Below are positions 35,791 to 43,682 of a stretch of DNA of 64,000 nt, in pieces. A program made the translations under genes and the position numbers. The notes beneath the pieces were generated by a model. The model was not told the origin of the DNA. It saw only the letters and a program-made list of their open reading frames with translations, and made no database searches. The number at the start of each line of letters is the position of its first letter. The stretch's first letter is position 1. Origin of the DNA: Nonomuraea roseoviolacea subsp. carminata. GTDB lineage: Bacteria; Actinomycetota; Actinomycetes; Streptosporangiales; Streptosporangiaceae. The DNA lies in contig NZ_JAMZEC010000001.1 of NCBI RefSeq assembly GCF_024172185.1, positions 2,294,001-2,358,000 on the forward strand, read 5' to 3'.

Positions 35791-35819
35791 TTAGTTTGTT
35801 TGGTTGGAAGCCGAACTAA
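35791..35819. promoter_or_regulatory. ROK/XylR-like operator
   Basis: The left part TTAGTTTGTTT is identical to the half-site of the Bacillus XylR operator as I know it, and the right arm CGAACTAA mirrors TTAGTTTG with one mismatch. It lies between the ROK gene and the importer genes, 49 bases before the binding-protein start. Confidence 0.7.
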
Positions 35820-35867
35820 TTCTAACCGCGACGTCACCTGCCCCGACAACCCCCGAAGGAGCGCGCC

Positions 35868-37562
35868 GTGACACCTCCCCCGCAAGGCGCTTCGACCGCT
35901 CAGGCGACCACCCGGCGCGGATTCCTCGGGCTCGTGGGACTCACGGCGGCGGCCGGCGTGCTGTCGGGCTGCAGCCCGCCCGGAACCCCCCGCCCCGGCA
36001 CGGGCGGCGCCACCGCCGCGGCCGGCGACCAGCTCAAGGCCCTCACGCCGACGTTCGTCCCGTTCGACGCGATCAAGCCCGACCTGCCCGGCACCAGGTC
36101 CACCCTTCCCGGCGTCCCGGACATCAGCGGCGGGTTCAGCTCCTACCCGGCCGACCCCGTCCCCGCGCTCACACGGAAGGCCGGCCGGGGCGGCAGCTAC
36201 AAGGCCATGACCCCGCTCTGGGGCCCGCCGCCGCCCGGCCTGGCGGCCAACTCCTACTTCCAGGCGGTCAACGCCGACATCGGCGCCACCCTGGAGTTCC
36301 AGATCACCGACGGCGTCACGTACGTCGACAAGGCCGTCGCCCGGCTCGCGGCCCGCGACATCCCCGACCTCATGTGCATCCCGAACTGGGAGATCGACAA
36401 GATGGCCGACTTCAACAAGGCCGTCGACCAGGCGTTCGAGGACCTCACGCCGTACCTCCAGGGCGACCGGGTCAAGGCGTACCCGCTGCTGGCCAACATC
36501 CCCACCGCCGCCTGGCAGTGGTCGGTCTGGAACGGCAGGCTCATGGGCGTCCCGTACCCCACCGAGCCGTTCCCGTACGGGCTGCTCTACCGCAAGGACC
36601 TGTTCGACAGGCACGGCTGGAACCAGAACCCCAAGACCGCCGACGAGCTGTACCGGCTCGGCAAGGAGATCACCGACGCCAAGGCCAAGCGGTGGGCGTT
36701 CGGCGACATCCACGAGATGGCCTGGCCCATCTTCAAGGTGCCGCAGGAGTGGCGCTACGAGGGCGGCAAGCTGGTCCACAAGTACGAGACCCCCGAGTGG
36801 GAGCTCATGCTTGAGTGGATGCGCAAGCTGTTCGCCGAGGAGCTCATCCACCCGAGCGTCGCCGGCAGCAAGGGCGCCAACGAGAAGGAGCTGATCGGCG
36901 CCGGGCAGATCCTCGTCTACCGCGACGGCCTCGGCGGCTGGAAGGAGCTGCTCCAGCAGCACCGGCCGAAGAACCCCGGCTTCGCGCTGGGCGTCTTCCC
37001 CGTCTTCGCCCACGACGGCGGCACGCCGATCATGTACCACAACACCGCGGCCGGCCTGTTCACCTTCGTCCGCAAGGGCACGCCCAAGGCCCAGGTGGAG
37101 GAGCTGCTGTCGATCCTCGACTGGTGCGCGGCGCCGTACGGCACCAAGGAGTACGAGCTGTCCAACTACGGCGTCAAGGGCAGGCACTTCACGCTCGGCT
37201 CCGACGGCGTGCCCGAGCTCACCGACCTCGGCACCAAGGAGGTCGCCTACACCTACGGCTTCCTCGGCGGCCGGCCGCTGTACGTGGACTGGCCGTTCCC
37301 CGACGCCACCAAGGCCAACCTGGCCTGGCAGAACGCCACGTTCCCGTACATCGAGAAGACGCCGTTCGACGGGATCAGGATCCAGCGGCCCGGCAAGTAC
37401 GCGGGGCTCCAGGTGCCGACCGAGGACAAGTTCACCGACATCATGCGCGGGCGGCGGCCCGTCAGCGACGCCAGGCAGATCGCGGCGGAGTGGCGGCGCG
37501 ACGGCGGCGACGAGGCCCGCGCGTTCTACCTGAAGGTCCTGCGGGACAACGGCCGTGCCTGA
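35868..37562 (+). CDS. ABC importer solute-binding lipoprotein, LplA/YtcQ type
   Basis: A 564-residue protein from GTG 35868, with AAGGAG upstream. A twin-arginine signal (TTRRGFLGLVGLTAAAG) ends in the lipobox LSGC, so it is a Tat-exported lipoprotein. The length matches the large LplA/YtcQ class of oligosaccharide-binding proteins, not the ~440-residue CUT1 class. The mature domain has typical closed-cleft features (WNGRLMGVPYPTEPFPYGLLYRKDLFD). It overlaps the permease gene by 8 bp. It probably binds a plant oligosaccharide and is controlled by the divergent ROK regulator. Confidence 0.85.
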   Translation: MTPPPQGASTAQATTRRGFLGLVGLTAAAGVLSGCSPPGTPRPGTGGATAAAGDQLKALTPTFVPFDAIKPDLPGTRSTLPGVPDISGGFSSYPADPVPALTRKAGRGGSYKAMTPLWGPPPPGLAANSYFQAVNADIGATLEFQITDGVTYVDKAVARLAARDIPDLMCIPNWEIDKMADFNKAVDQAFEDLTPYLQGDRVKAYPLLANIPTAAWQWSVWNGRLMGVPYPTEPFPYGLLYRKDLFDRHGWNQNPKTADELYRLGKEITDAKAKRWAFGDIHEMAWPIFKVPQEWRYEGGKLVHKYETPEWELMLEWMRKLFAEELIHPSVAGSKGANEKELIGAGQILVYRDGLGGWKELLQQHRPKNPGFALGVFPVFAHDGGTPIMYHNTAAGLFTFVRKGTPKAQVEELLSILDWCAAPYGTKEYELSNYGVKGRHFTLGSDGVPELTDLGTKEVAYTYGFLGGRPLYVDWPFPDATKANLAWQNATFPYIEKTPFDGIRIQRPGKYAGLQVPTEDKFTDIMRGRRPVSDARQIAAEWRRDGGDEARAFYLKVLRDNGRA

Positions 37563-38559
37563 CGGCTCCGTAGGCTCCGGGGCGGCGGGTGACCTGACCG
37601 CGCCCGCCGCCCCGGACACCATCCAGGACACCGGCGGACGCGTCCGGCGCGCCACGCTGCGGGCCCGGCTGCGGCGCGACTGGCAGCTCCTGCTGATGAC
37701 GGTGCCGGCGATCGGGCTGCTGCTGGTCTTCCACTACGTGCCGCTGCTCGGCAACGTGATCGCCTTCCAGGACTACTCGCCGTACGTGGGGATCAAGGAC
37801 AGCCCGTGGGTGGGCGTCGCGAACTTCCAGTGGCTCATGCTGGACGAGAGCTTCTGGGACGCGACGCTGAACACGCTGACCATCACCGCGTTCCAGCTCG
37901 TCTTCTACTTCCCGGTGCCGATCGTGCTCGCCGTGCTGCTGGACAGCGTGATCCGGCCCCGGCTGCGGCTGCTGATCCAGAGCGTCGTCTACATGCCGCA
38001 CTTCTTCTCGTGGGTGCTGGTCGTGACGCTGTTCCAGCAGATGTTCGGCGGGGCGGGGCTGCTGGCGCAGACGTTGCGCGACCACGGCTACGCCGGCCTC
38101 GACATCATGACAAATCCGGATACGTTCTTGCTGCTCGTGACCGGCGAGACGATCTGGAAGGACGCCGGCTGGGGCGCGATCATCTTCCTGGCCGCGCTCG
38201 CCGCGATCGACCAGAACCTCTACGAGGCGGCGGCCGTGGACGGCGCCGGCCGATGGCGCCGCCTGTGGCACGTCACGCTGCCCGGCCTGCGGCCGGTCGT
38301 CATCCTGCTGCTCATCCTGCGGCTGGGCGACGCGCTCAACGTCGGCTTCGAGCAGTTCTTCATCCAGCGCGACGCGGTCGGCCGCGACGCCGCCGAGGTG
38401 CTCGACACGTTCGTCTACTGGCGCACGCTGCTGACCGGCGAGTGGAGCTACGGCGCGGCGGCCGGCCTGGTCAAGGGCGTGGTCGGGCTCATCCTCATCC
38501 TGGTGGCCAACAAGGTCGCCCACCGGTTCGGCGAGCAGGGGATCTACAAGAGGTCTTGA
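37555..38559 (+). CDS. ABC sugar permease, LplB type
   Basis: A 334-residue protein with six membrane helices. The EAA loop reads YEAAAVDGAGRWRRLWHVTLPGLRP. It starts at GTG 37555 inside the end of the binding-protein gene. Its last codon and its stop come from the end of an inserted TnpB element: the host sequence stops at AGGTC/TTGAC, and the TGA at 38557-38559 belongs to the element. Without the element the gene would end in TCA-TGA overlapping the next permease's ATG, so the protein sequence (ending KRS) is unchanged. Confidence 0.88.
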   Translation: MPDGSVGSGAAGDLTAPAAPDTIQDTGGRVRRATLRARLRRDWQLLLMTVPAIGLLLVFHYVPLLGNVIAFQDYSPYVGIKDSPWVGVANFQWLMLDESFWDATLNTLTITAFQLVFYFPVPIVLAVLLDSVIRPRLRLLIQSVVYMPHFFSWVLVVTLFQQMFGGAGLLAQTLRDHGYAGLDIMTNPDTFLLLVTGETIWKDAGWGAIIFLAALAAIDQNLYEAAAVDGAGRWRRLWHVTLPGLRPVVILLLILRLGDALNVGFEQFFIQRDAVGRDAAEVLDTFVYWRTLLTGEWSYGAAAGLVKGVVGLILILVANKVAHRFGEQGIYKRS

Positions 38560-38679
38560 CATCCTCCCCCTCGTAAACGAGGGAGATTCCAACCGTCGCC
38601 GGTCGGCCTTCCTGGTTCACCGCCGGTCGCCCGCCCGAGAGGACTCTCGTTGGGGTCTTACACCAGCTCCGCAGGCGTT
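38556..38679 (-). ncRNA. Predicted omega (reRNA) of TnpB copy 1, 3' part
   Basis: The segment from the tnpB stop to the right end is conserved with copy 2 and ends in a hairpin. In characterised TnpB systems the guide RNA is processed from the 3' end of the tnpB mRNA and this end, with the guide taken from the flanking DNA. Here the guide would start in the 3' end of the LplB permease gene. Inferred from family knowledge. Confidence 0.5.
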
Positions 38680-39786
38680 TCAGCTCTCCGCCAGCCCAGC
38701 GGCGAGCACGTTCTTCGCTGCGTTGACGTCCCGGTCGTGGACCGCGCCGCAGCCGCAGGTCCATTCCCGGACATTCAGCGGCATGGACTCTTGGAGGGCC
38801 CCACAGGCCGAGCACAGCTTGGAGGAGGGGAACCAGCGGTCCACCGCCACCAGCGTGCGCCCGTACCAGGCCGCCTTGTACTCCAGCATCATCCGCAGAT
38901 CCCGCCAGGCCGCATCCGCGATGGCGCCGGCCAGCGAACGGTTCTTAACCATGTTGCGGACGACCAGGTCTTCCACGGCGATCACTTGATTCTCGCGAAC
39001 AAGCCGTGTGGTGACCTTGTGCAAGAAGTCCCGGCGCCGGTCGGCGACCCGGGCGTACACCCTCGCCACGCGCAGCCGAGCCTTGGCCCGGCTGTTCGAT
39101 CCCTTGTCCTTGCGAGCGAGCGCCCGCTGAGCACGAGCCAGCTTGCGCCGGTCGGCCCGCTCGAACTTCGGGTTGGCGATCTTCTCGCCGGTCGAGAGTG
39201 TGGCCAGCGCCGCGATCCCGGCATCCACGCCCACCGACCGCCCGGCCAGCGGCAGCGGCGAGATCTTTTCCTCGACCAGGATGGATACGAACCAGCGCCC
39301 GGCAGCGTCCCTCGACACCGTGACCGTGGACGGCTCCGAATTCTCCGGCAGCGGGCGCGACCACACGATGTCCAGCGGCGCGTCCATCTTCGCCAGGGTG
39401 AGCCGACCGTTCCGCCAGCGAAACGCGCTGCGGGTGTACTCCGCGCTCCCGCGGGACTTCTTGCGCGACTTGAAGATGGGGTACTTGGCGCGGCGCGAGA
39501 AGAAGTTCGCGAACGCCGCCTGAAGGTGGCGCAGCGCCTGCTGCAACGGCACCGACGACACCTCGCCCAGGAACGCCAGCTCCGGTGTCTTCTTCCACCG
39601 GGTGAGCGCCGCGGAGGTCTCCACGTAGGTGACGCGTTTGCCTTCCAGAGTGTAGGCGCGGGTGCGCTCTTCCAGAGCCTTGTTGTAGACCAGGCGCACG
39701 CAGCCGAACGTCCGGACAAGCTCGTCGGCCTGCTCGGGGGTGGGGTAGAAGCGGTACTTGTAGGCCCGCTTCACCAGCTGCGGCAC
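38680..39786 (-). CDS. tnpB: TnpB RNA-guided nuclease, copy 1
   Basis: About 368 residues. The N-terminal OrfB helix-turn-helix begins KRAYKYRFYPTPEQ. A RuvC-like domain is split over VGVDAGIAALATLSTG (first Asp), VIAVEDLVVRNMVKNRSLAGAI (Glu) and DRDVNAAKN (last Asp). The zinc-finger cysteines are CSAC and CGC, one residue shorter in the second pair than copy 2 (CPAC). All catalytic acids are present, so it looks active. The start is uncertain: GTG 39786, or GTG 39774 at the position aligning with ATG in copy 2. TnpB cuts DNA guided by its omega RNA and helps the element persist at its site. No tnpA is adjacent. Confidence 0.88.
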   Translation of the reverse strand: MPQLVKRAYKYRFYPTPEQADELVRTFGCVRLVYNKALEERTRAYTLEGKRVTYVETSAALTRWKKTPELAFLGEVSSVPLQQALRHLQAAFANFFSRRAKYPIFKSRKKSRGSAEYTRSAFRWRNGRLTLAKMDAPLDIVWSRPLPENSEPSTVTVSRDAAGRWFVSILVEEKISPLPLAGRSVGVDAGIAALATLSTGEKIANPKFERADRRKLARAQRALARKDKGSNSRAKARLRVARVYARVADRRRDFLHKVTTRLVRENQVIAVEDLVVRNMVKNRSLAGAIADAAWRDLRMMLEYKAAWYGRTLVAVDRWFPSSKLCSACGALQESMPLNVREWTCGCGAVHDRDVNAAKNVLAAGLAES

Positions 39787-39934
39787 GCCTCCTATTCTGC
39801 CGCGAGATCGGTTGGGCGGCGGCCTATTGCGGCTGACAGCGGCCCGCCCGGCGGCGAATCGCCGACCCGCGCCCTGCTCCGCAGGGATCCGATTCCTTCC
39901 TCGCCTGAGGGCGCGGTCTCCTCGGAGGTTTTCG

Positions 39935-40831
39935 ATGAACGCGGCATCCTGGGCGGAGCGGCCCTCGCTGATCGGGCGCACGGGCAAGGCGGTCGCGCTG
40001 GCCGCGATCGTCGTCGCCGTCGTCTTCCCCGTGTACATGGTGGTGCTGACCAGCCTGTCGACGCAGGAGGCGGTCACCCGGGCGGGCGGGCTCGTCACGG
40101 TTCCGGGTGAGATGTCGCTGGCCGCCTACAGGGAGCTGTTCGCGGGCGGCGTGGTGACGCGGGCCGTGCTGGTGAGCCTGGGCGTGACCGTGGCGGGCAC
40201 GCTCATCAGCCTGACCGTCACCACGCTCGCCGCGTACGGGCTGTCGCGGCCCGGCTCGCTGCTGCACCGGCCGCTGCTGTTCCTGGTGCTGCTGACGTTC
40301 CTGTTCGGGCCGGGGCTGATCCCGAAGTACCTGGTGGTGAGCGGGCTGGGGCTGATCGACTCGTACTGGTCGCTGATCCTGCCGGTGGCGGTCACCGCCT
40401 TCGACCTGGTGGTGATGCGGGCGTTCTTCATGGGCATCCCGGGCGAGGTCACCGACAGCGCGCGCATCGACGGGGCGAGCGAGGTCACGATCCTGCGGCG
40501 GATCGTCCTGCCGATGTCGCGGGGCGTGATCGCGGTGATCGGCCTGCTGTACGCCGTCGGGTACTGGAACGCGTTCTTCGACGCCGTGCTCTACCTGAAC
40601 GACACGGCCAAGTGGCCGCTCCAGCTCGTGCTGCGGCAGTACGTCTACCAGGGCCAGTCGATGTTCGCGGGCCAGAGCGCGGACGCGGCGGCGGCCGGGC
40701 GGAGCCTGCCGCCCAACCTGGCGATCCAGATGTCGATCGTGGTGATCGCGCTGGTGCCGGTGCTGTTCGTCTACCCGTTCGTGCAGCGGCACTTCACCAA
40801 GGGCGTGCTCATCGGGGCGGTCAAGGGGTGA
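39935..40831 (+). CDS. ABC sugar permease, YtcP/LplC type
   Basis: A 298-residue protein with six membrane helices and the EAA loop TDSARIDGASEVTILRRIVLPMSRG. It ends in the usual RHFTKGVLIGAVKG. ATG 39935 is the first base beyond the TnpB element. Its ribosome-binding site GGAGG, six bases upstream, belongs to the element's left end. Before insertion the start would have overlapped the LplB stop (ATGA). The two permeases and the LplA-type protein form one importer; the ATPase is encoded elsewhere, as is common for this class (shared MsiK-like ATPase). Confidence 0.88.
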   Translation: MNAASWAERPSLIGRTGKAVALAAIVVAVVFPVYMVVLTSLSTQEAVTRAGGLVTVPGEMSLAAYRELFAGGVVTRAVLVSLGVTVAGTLISLTVTTLAAYGLSRPGSLLHRPLLFLVLLTFLFGPGLIPKYLVVSGLGLIDSYWSLILPVAVTAFDLVVMRAFFMGIPGEVTDSARIDGASEVTILRRIVLPMSRGVIAVIGLLYAVGYWNAFFDAVLYLNDTAKWPLQLVLRQYVYQGQSMFAGQSADAAAAGRSLPPNLAIQMSIVVIALVPVLFVYPFVQRHFTKGVLIGAVKG

Positions 40832-40861
40832 CCGGAAGTCGCCCGGTCACCCCTTCTCAGG

Positions 40862-43510
40862 TCACGAGGCCGCGCAGGTCACCGTGGGGTTGGCGTTGGC
40901 GCCGGTGAAGGAGGCGTTGAAGCCGAACGAGGTGCTCGCGTTCGGCTGGAGGGCGCCGTTGTAGCCGGCGTCGGTCACGCTGACGGCGGCGCCGGTCTGG
41001 CTCAGGGTGCCGTTCCACAACTGGCTGATCTTCTGGTCGCCGCCGTACGTCCAGGTGACCTTCCAGCCGGTGGTGGCCGACGAGCCGGTGTTCCTGACCG
41101 TGACCTCGGCCCCGAAGCCGCCCGGCCACTGGTTGCCGACGGTGTAGGTCACGGCGCACGCCTTCCCCGTCGTGGGAGTGACGGTGGGAGTGGGGGTGGA
41201 GGTCGGGGTGATGGTCGGGGTCACGGTGGGCGTCGGGCCCGTGCGGTCGCCGTAGACGATGCCGCGGCCGTTGGTGCCGAGGTAGACCCGGCCGTAGATC
41301 CGCGGGTCGCCGGTCAGCGCCTCGCCCATGTTGCCGTACTGGTGCTTGTCGTCGTTGATCCGCACCCAGGTGGAGCCCGCGTCGTCCGACCGGAAGAGCC
41401 CGGCGACGCCGTCGATCGTGGCCACCGTGAAGACCGCCGGGTACGTGCCGCCGGGCGCCGCCTTGCCGAAGCCGGCGTTCACCGACGCGGTGACGCCCGG
41501 CAGCTTCGTGAAGGACGCGCCGCTGTCGGTGGAGTGCCACAGGCCGCCGTCACCGGCCAGCCACAGGTCGCCCTCCCTGCCGGGGACCGCCTTGACCTTG
41601 CCGCCGGCCGGCAGGCCCGTGGCGGCGGTGGCGGTGAAGGACGCGCCGCCGTTCGTGCTGACGTGGAGACGGCCGCCGCTGAAGCCGTAGAACTTCGACG
41701 CGTTGACCCGGTCCGACTCCACGATCGCGTCGGTGGGCAGGCCGGAGACCTGCTGCCAGGAGTTGCCGTACCCGACCGAGTAGACCGGCGTGGCGCCCTT
41801 CGGCGCCCAGACGAAGCGGGAGCCGTCGGCGGCCGCCGCAACCGTGCCGCCCTCGTCGATGCCGCCCGGCTCGGTGCCCTGGAACCAGTTCGCGCCACCG
41901 TCGGTGGAGAAGGCCACGTGGCTGTCGTTCGGCCGGTCGGAGTCCTTGAAGCTCCCCGCCCGGACCATGATCGACGGTGTCTTCTCCGCGTAGTCCAGGC
42001 TGGTGGTCGAGGTGAAGACCGGGGCGGTGAACATCGTCGACGGCACGGCGTCCAGGTTCGTGTGGCGGAAGCCGCCGACATCGCCCAGGGCGCTGATGAG
42101 GGGCGCGCCGCTCGGCGGGCTGATCAGGTCCAGGACGGCCGTCTCCTCCAGGCCCCTGGCCATGGGCTTGACGGTGAACTGGCGGCCCGAGTCCCACTTG
42201 GTGAGGTCCTCGGTGCCGTAGATCGTGGCGCCGGTGCCGTACATCATCCGGTTCGAGTCGAACGGGTCGATCTCCAGCGACTCCGTCATCCAGCCGAGCT
42301 TCGGCGTGACCTCAGGCGGCTGCGGGTTGGTGCCGAACGTCAGCCACGGGTTCTCCGAGATGTCCTGCTTGTAGCGGAAGCTGCGGTTCGGGTACGAGGT
42401 CCAGTCCCACACGCGGGTCCAGGTGGCGCCGGAGTCGGTGGACCTGAAGAAGATCACGTCCGGCCACCAGGAGATCTGCGTGGCCACCATGATCGTGCCC
42501 GGCTTCTGCCGGTCGACGGTCAGGCCGCTGTAGCCGAAGTAGTCGTCGGAGCCGGTCGACGGGACGGGGCTGATCCGGGTCCAGGCGCCGGTCGCGGTGG
42601 CGTAGCGCCACACGTCGCCCTTGGCCCCGTCGTACGGGCCGCCCGTGTCGCTCGTGGCGATGTAGAGGTAGCCGTTGACGGTGTCCAGCACACCTTTGTG
42701 GGCCAGGTAGCCGGTCGGCTGGCCGGCCACGCGCGACCAGGTGACGCCCGCGTCGGTGGTGCGGTAGACGCTGTTGTCCTTGTCGGCGACGCCCACATAG
42801 ATGGTCTTGGTGGCGGCGCCCTTGGCCGACGAGCGCGGGTCGTAGGTCACCCAGACCACGCCCGGCTTGTGGCTCAGGTAGCCGTTGGGGTCGCTCGGGT
42901 CCTGGGCGTAGGTGCCGGCGTTGGGGAAGCTCGTCACCTTGGCCCAGGTGACGCCGTAGTCGGTGCTGCGCCACAGGCCGTTGCCGTTGGGGGTGCCGAG
43001 GTAGAGGACGCTGTTCCTGTTCGGGTCGACGGCCAGCGCCTCGCCCATGCCGCGGCCCGGCATGTTGCCGCCGAGCTTGAACGGCAGGGCGGTCACCTGC
43101 CAGGTCGCGCCCTTGTCGCCGGAACGCAGGACCGCGCCGTTGTTCGGGTCCCAGGAGTTGGTGTACATGCCGGCCGCGACGTACACGCGGTTGGTGTCCA
43201 CGGGGTCGGTGGCGAGGCTGATCACGCCGTTGTAGCCCCACTTGTCCCAGCCGAACCCGTCGAGCAGCGGGGTCCAGGACTTCGTGGACTGGTTCCAGCG
43301 GTAGGCGCCGCCGATGTCGGTGCGGGCGTAGACGAGGTCGCGCTCGGTGGGGTTGAAGACGATGCCGGGGACGAAGCCGCCGCCGTCGATTCTGACGTTC
43401 TTGAACGCGTAGGGATCGGAGGCGACGGCGGAGACCGGCGCCATCCTGACGACGACCGCCGCGAGGGCGACGGCGGCGATCAGGAGCATGCTGAACAACC
43501 GTCTCGACAT
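40862..43510 (-). CDS. Secreted GH74 xyloglucanase with CBM2
   Basis: An 882-residue protein. A signal peptide (1-30) precedes a GH74 double seven-bladed propeller with repeated sialidase-type blocks (RTTDAGVTWSRVAG, RSTDYGVTWAKV, STDGGANWFQG) and the start VRIDGGGFVPGIVFNPTERDLVYARTDIGGAYRW. A Thr/Pro linker (TPTVTPTITPTSTPTP) leads to a C-terminal family 2 cellulose-binding module with WPGGFGAEVTVRNTG and paired Cys. It hydrolyses the beta-1,4-glucan backbone of xyloglucan outside the cell, and the CBM2 docks it on cellulose. It is the last gene of cluster B, separated from the GH3 gene by a stem-loop. Confidence 0.9.
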   Translation of the reverse strand: MSRRLFSMLLIAAVALAAVVVRMAPVSAVASDPYAFKNVRIDGGGFVPGIVFNPTERDLVYARTDIGGAYRWNQSTKSWTPLLDGFGWDKWGYNGVISLATDPVDTNRVYVAAGMYTNSWDPNNGAVLRSGDKGATWQVTALPFKLGGNMPGRGMGEALAVDPNRNSVLYLGTPNGNGLWRSTDYGVTWAKVTSFPNAGTYAQDPSDPNGYLSHKPGVVWVTYDPRSSAKGAATKTIYVGVADKDNSVYRTTDAGVTWSRVAGQPTGYLAHKGVLDTVNGYLYIATSDTGGPYDGAKGDVWRYATATGAWTRISPVPSTGSDDYFGYSGLTVDRQKPGTIMVATQISWWPDVIFFRSTDSGATWTRVWDWTSYPNRSFRYKQDISENPWLTFGTNPQPPEVTPKLGWMTESLEIDPFDSNRMMYGTGATIYGTEDLTKWDSGRQFTVKPMARGLEETAVLDLISPPSGAPLISALGDVGGFRHTNLDAVPSTMFTAPVFTSTTSLDYAEKTPSIMVRAGSFKDSDRPNDSHVAFSTDGGANWFQGTEPGGIDEGGTVAAAADGSRFVWAPKGATPVYSVGYGNSWQQVSGLPTDAIVESDRVNASKFYGFSGGRLHVSTNGGASFTATAATGLPAGGKVKAVPGREGDLWLAGDGGLWHSTDSGASFTKLPGVTASVNAGFGKAAPGGTYPAVFTVATIDGVAGLFRSDDAGSTWVRINDDKHQYGNMGEALTGDPRIYGRVYLGTNGRGIVYGDRTGPTPTVTPTITPTSTPTPTVTPTTGKACAVTYTVGNQWPGGFGAEVTVRNTGSSATTGWKVTWTYGGDQKISQLWNGTLSQTGAAVSVTDAGYNGALQPNASTSFGFNASFTGANANPTVTCAAS

Positions 43511-43618
43511 GGGGGGTAACCCTTTCCGGGCATGCGTGCCCAAAGGTGCCGCCCGCCCGGATGGCCTCCATGCACGACCAGGTCTCGGGGACCCTGACCG
43601 TCGCCTCACCCTCGCGCA

Positions 43619-43640
43619 TGAGCCTCGACTCCGAGGCTCA
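43619..43640. terminator. Stem-loop between GH3 and GH74 genes
   Basis: TGAGCCTCG and CGAGGCTCA form a perfect 9-bp stem with a 4-base loop in the 172-bp gap. No U-run follows. It may attenuate transcription into GH74 or protect the upstream mRNA end. Confidence 0.65.
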
Positions 43641-43682
43641 CACACGTCTCACGTCAGGTCAATAGTTGGGACGCGCAACCAA

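Larger units (their letters stand above)
38556..39934 (-). mobile_element. TnpB-only IS200/IS605-type element, copy 1
   Basis: This 1379-bp element lies between the two permease genes and antisense to them. Ends were set by aligning with copy 2. The left end (minus strand) directly follows TTCAT and begins CnAnnACCTCCGAGGAGACC. It carries a CCCTGC/GCAGGG hairpin (39872-39886). The right end has a hairpin of the type CTCCCTCG..CGAGGGGGAG and ends GTCAA. Both ends are conserved with copy 2 up to these points and not beyond. It has no transposase tnpA, so movement would need one supplied in trans. A one-base shift of the boundary cannot be excluded. Confidence 0.85.

Noticed and set aside
38680..39786. 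TnpB copy 1 as a pseudogene because of the shortened CxC zinc pair
   Set aside because: All RuvC acids are intact, the frame is open, and CxC variants of this finger are, as far as I know, found in other actinobacterial TnpB proteins.
38556..39934. Insertion inactivating the LplB/YtcP importer operon
   Set aside because: Both permeases keep complete frames. The stop and ribosome-binding site are supplied by the element, so disruption at the protein level is not evident. Transcriptional effects remain possible.
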